Source: Procambarus clarkii
Taxonomy: Eukaryota; Arthropoda; Malacostraca; Decapoda; Cambaridae
Reading direction: 5' to 3'
DNA: 64,000 nt
Assembly: GCF_040958095.1 (NCBI RefSeq)
Contig: NC_091188.1
Coordinates: forward strand, 11,502,002 to 11,566,001
Position 1 is the first letter of the stretch. Each line of letters opens with the position of its first letter. Below the pieces are notes generated by a model, which did no database searches, was not told the origin of the DNA, and worked only from the letters and a program-made list of their open reading frames with translations. Both the position numbers and the translations under genes were made by a program. This document shows positions 61,828-64,000 of the stretch, in pieces.

Positions 61828-62289
61828 AGGGGTATGAGGTACTTTGTGTCCCTCATGTTACTCTGCTCTGTTACTACTTCATACACACACGAATATTGGA
61901 AGATATTCTTGTGCTGTACCCAGACTTTGCTAGTGCAGGTTAATAGATCATCCTTACACTTCATGGTCTCTCCTGATTCCATGTATGACTAACCATCCTG
62001 TGAGATGTAGATATTATATAAACTTATAGCTAGTTTTTGATCTACACTCTGTAATCCTTCGTATAGAATACGGTAGCAGCACATTACTGTGTATACTTAA
62101 GCTTGTTAATAATTTTTTTTTTATTCTAAACTTATTAAATTTGTGTCCACTGTTTCGTGTTTATATATTTAGCACACTATTGGTGGATAAAGTCTTCAGC
62201 CGAGGAGGAACACCGGGGGAACGAATAATAGAGAGATAAGTGAACGTTGACCAGTGCGATAACATTGAACTGTGTAAAACCTAACTATT
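61828..62289. other. Intergenic upstream of CHIC
   Basis: Contains TGATCTACACTCTGTAATCC (62038-62057), a segment also seen at 33542, and a decayed CR1-like scrap near 62115-62165. No gene. Confidence 0.4.
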
Positions 62290-62329
62290 AACATGTGGCT
62301 GGGTATAGCCTTGGTAAACAGAGCGGGCC

Positions 62330-62337
62330 TGACGTCA
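62330..62337. promoter_or_regulatory. CRE (TGACGTCA) in CHIC upstream region
   Basis: A perfect palindromic cAMP-response element 309 bp upstream of the CHIC ATG. Sequence match only. Confidence 0.6.
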
Positions 62338-62355
62338 CGGTCACATCGCCCCGTG

Positions 62356-62360
62356 ATTGG
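62356..62360 (-). promoter_or_regulatory. Inverted CCAAT box
   Basis: GTGATTGGTCA context, a good NF-Y-type match, 19 bp from the CRE. Confidence 0.5.
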
Positions 62361-62398
62361 TCACAAGGGTCAATTGCGTCACTTGTTTTCATGTTGTG

Positions 62399-62403
62399 AT
62401 TGG
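62399..62403 (-). promoter_or_regulatory. Second inverted CCAAT box
   Basis: GTGATTGGTGG context, 43 bp after the first. Paired CCAAT boxes are common in TATA-less housekeeping promoters. Confidence 0.5.
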
Positions 62404-62645
62404 TGGTTGGCAGCGATGTCTGGTCCTCCAGCACACCACCGGGTTATTACTTAACCCACCAAGTCATTATGTCTCCAGTCCGCTGTTGTCACCCGTAGAG
62501 ACAGCCGCTTATCTTTATAATTTATTCGAAATGCTATAATTATTATTATTTGCCAATTTTTAAAAGTTTTTGACGCGTTATGGTGATGAGATTGTGAAAT
62601 AGTTTATACTCGGCGACCTCTGCGTGTGTTAGTGTAAACAGAAAG

Positions 62646-62770
62646 ATGGCAGATTTCGATGCCATCAACACCATCGAGAGGGATGAGGAGGATAATTCTT
62701 CCTCGTCCCTAGAGTCCTACACACAGACGCCTGAGCCTGTCATCATTAGAGGTGCAGGCAACATTACCGT
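62646..62770 (+). CDS. CHIC2: CHIC1/CHIC2 homologue, first coding exon
   Basis: Encodes MADFDAINTIERDEED, a Ser-rich stretch, then TPEPVIIRGAGNITV (last codon split), followed by a perfect donor GTAAGT. Vertebrate CHIC2 starts MADFD, has an acidic segment, and continues with PVVVRGSGHVTVFGL, so both the start and the junction match. CHIC proteins are small, with a palmitoylated cysteine-rich hydrophobic segment that attaches them to Golgi and plasma-membrane vesicles. The Cys-rich domain would be encoded by later exons, not found in the remaining 1230 bp. ATG context (A at -3, G at +4) is strong. CHIC1 versus CHIC2 cannot be separated from one exon. Confidence 0.85.
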
Positions 62771-64000
62771 GTAAGTGAGGGAGTATTTAAGACTCGCAAG
62801 GCAGCCAGTGGGATCTGGTATGGTGTCATTGTCTCCCCAATAGGGCCTGGAGCTGGAGCTTTGCCCTCGCGACTTTCTGCAACACATATGGGTCTGGAAG
62901 GAATATTTAACGAGGCTCTTATGCACATGTAACTAACAAGAACATTTTAACGAAGTGTTTAGTGCTTTGCTTGAATATCACATACTTCCTGAGACTTGAA
63001 AAGTTTATCACATCCACTTCTCAAACTTTTCTGTACTGTGGCTGGTTCATGTATTAAATTATTTTGTATTCTACTAGGATGGTTTGTGCAGAAATAAGAA
63101 GCACAGTTGTTCATATCAAAAGCATTAAGATTTATATATAAACATGTCGGTACAGGGGTGAAGCGATGTCTGCTTATTTTTCTGTGGTAAAGAGTTTGTT
63201 CATGAGTTTCATTAGGTGTGTTCAGCACTGACGTGACGAGTGATATACTGCTTGGTTTAAATTTTGCCATAAGAGTCGACAGGGATATAAAATAATACAA
63301 AATAATTGGGCAATACACTGGAAGGCTGGTGCTCAGCCAGGCTGCAGTAAATCTATATAAAAAAAAAAACGTACTATATTTAAGCTCTGAATAGCTAGGC
63401 AGAGTACATAAACTAATTTAAAAATTTAATAAAGTGAAAAACATTTGATAATGTAGAATAATTATAAAGAGATTGATGTATGAATTAATTATTTTACATT
63501 GTGCTGTTTTAAAGGTAACGAGGTAAGTAGCCACAGCGTTTTCCCGCCTCTAAATTTTGTCCTTGTCTATTGTTTGAAAATTTACTACAATGATCTTTTT
63601 TTTTTAAGGAAGCCCATTACTTTCTTAAAAATAATTTAAGAATTGGCTGTTTGATAAATCTTTATCTAATCTATACTGTATATGTATGCTGGTTTCTAGC
63701 TCATTGGGTGTTCATCTATTTGAGTTTACATATGTGGGCTCTTCATTAATTTTTTAACCTGATTTGTATGAACAGTACAAATAAAAACTTATCCCATAAT
63801 CAAATAGTGCAGAGCTCTTTAGAGTCTAGTCAGTTCATCTTCAATATGCAGACGATGAGTCACAATAACGTAGCTAAAGATACCATTACCAAACCACGCA
63901 TCAGAAAATGGAGAAACAATGATGTTTTGGTCTGCCCTGGACCATTATCAAGTCGATATGAAGTCTATGCGATAGAAAATTAGGAATGCATATTGGTCAT
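62771..64000 (+). other. CHIC intron 1 (start)
   Basis: AT-rich with no exon recognised. 63848-63975 carries a degraded single arm of the 32347 palindrome family (GATGAGTCACAATAACG, then GGACCATTATCAAGTCGAT). Confidence 0.6.

Overview
This is arthropod nuclear DNA, most likely from a decapod crustacean. The evidence is three spliced, animal-type protein genes with GT-AG introns, very large amounts of (AC)n and other simple repeats, GC-rich minisatellites, many tRNA-derived SINEs, CR1-like and Jockey-like LINEs, and several cut-and-paste transposon families. The tRNA-SINE and LINE tails look to me like those of freshwater crayfish. That is recollection and could not be checked here. Nothing suggests a prokaryote, plasmid or virus.

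Genes. (1) One exon at 4091-4274 (minus) encodes the N-terminal polyproline plus WH2 actin-binding segment of a WIP/verprolin (WIPF) homologue; the rest of that gene would lie off the left edge. (2) A complete 26S proteasome subunit Rpn2/PSMD1 gene lies on the minus strand at 37709-54674. I resolved nine coding exons whose splice phases all agree, giving 994 codons. (3) The first coding exon of a CHIC1/CHIC2-type cysteine-rich hydrophobic-domain protein lies at 62646-62770 (plus), with a CRE and two CCAAT boxes upstream; the gene runs off the right edge. PSMD1 and CHIC are divergently transcribed about 8 kb apart. The three genes have unrelated housekeeping or cytoskeletal roles and do not form a pathway.

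Layout. 1-4 kb: simple repeats, a (TAGGG)n array and SINE/LINE pieces. 4-4.7 kb: WIP exon and a foldback retroposon inserted in a CR1 tail. 5-16 kb: dense SINE/LINE/MITE mosaic, a 19-bp minisatellite and a Jockey-type RNase H remnant. 16.9-18.5 kb: 30-bp minisatellite joined to a 700-bp polypyrimidine tract. 18.5-29.9 kb: (AC)n tracts, SINEs, a 1-kb 23-bp GC-rich minisatellite and eroded LINEs. 29.9-31.2 kb: 35-bp minisatellite and a possible unidentified exon. 31-37 kb: repeats. 37-55 kb: PSMD1, whose introns carry piggyBac-like elements, a CR1 copy, a TA-flanked MITE and a minisatellite. 55-60 kb: a nearly pristine CR1-like LINE (esterase-domain ORF1 plus EN-RT ORF2) whose insertion site can be reconstructed. 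60-62 kb: a non-autonomous hAT-like element. 62-64 kb: CHIC promoter, exon 1 and the start of intron 1.

No CRISPR array, operon or obvious new multi-gene system is present. The most unusual material is structural: foldback retroposons carrying tRNA B-box motifs in both arms, two piggyBac-like elements back to back across one shared TTAA inside a PSMD1 intron, a dispersed repeat that carries consensus 5' splice sites, and the young CR1 insertion.
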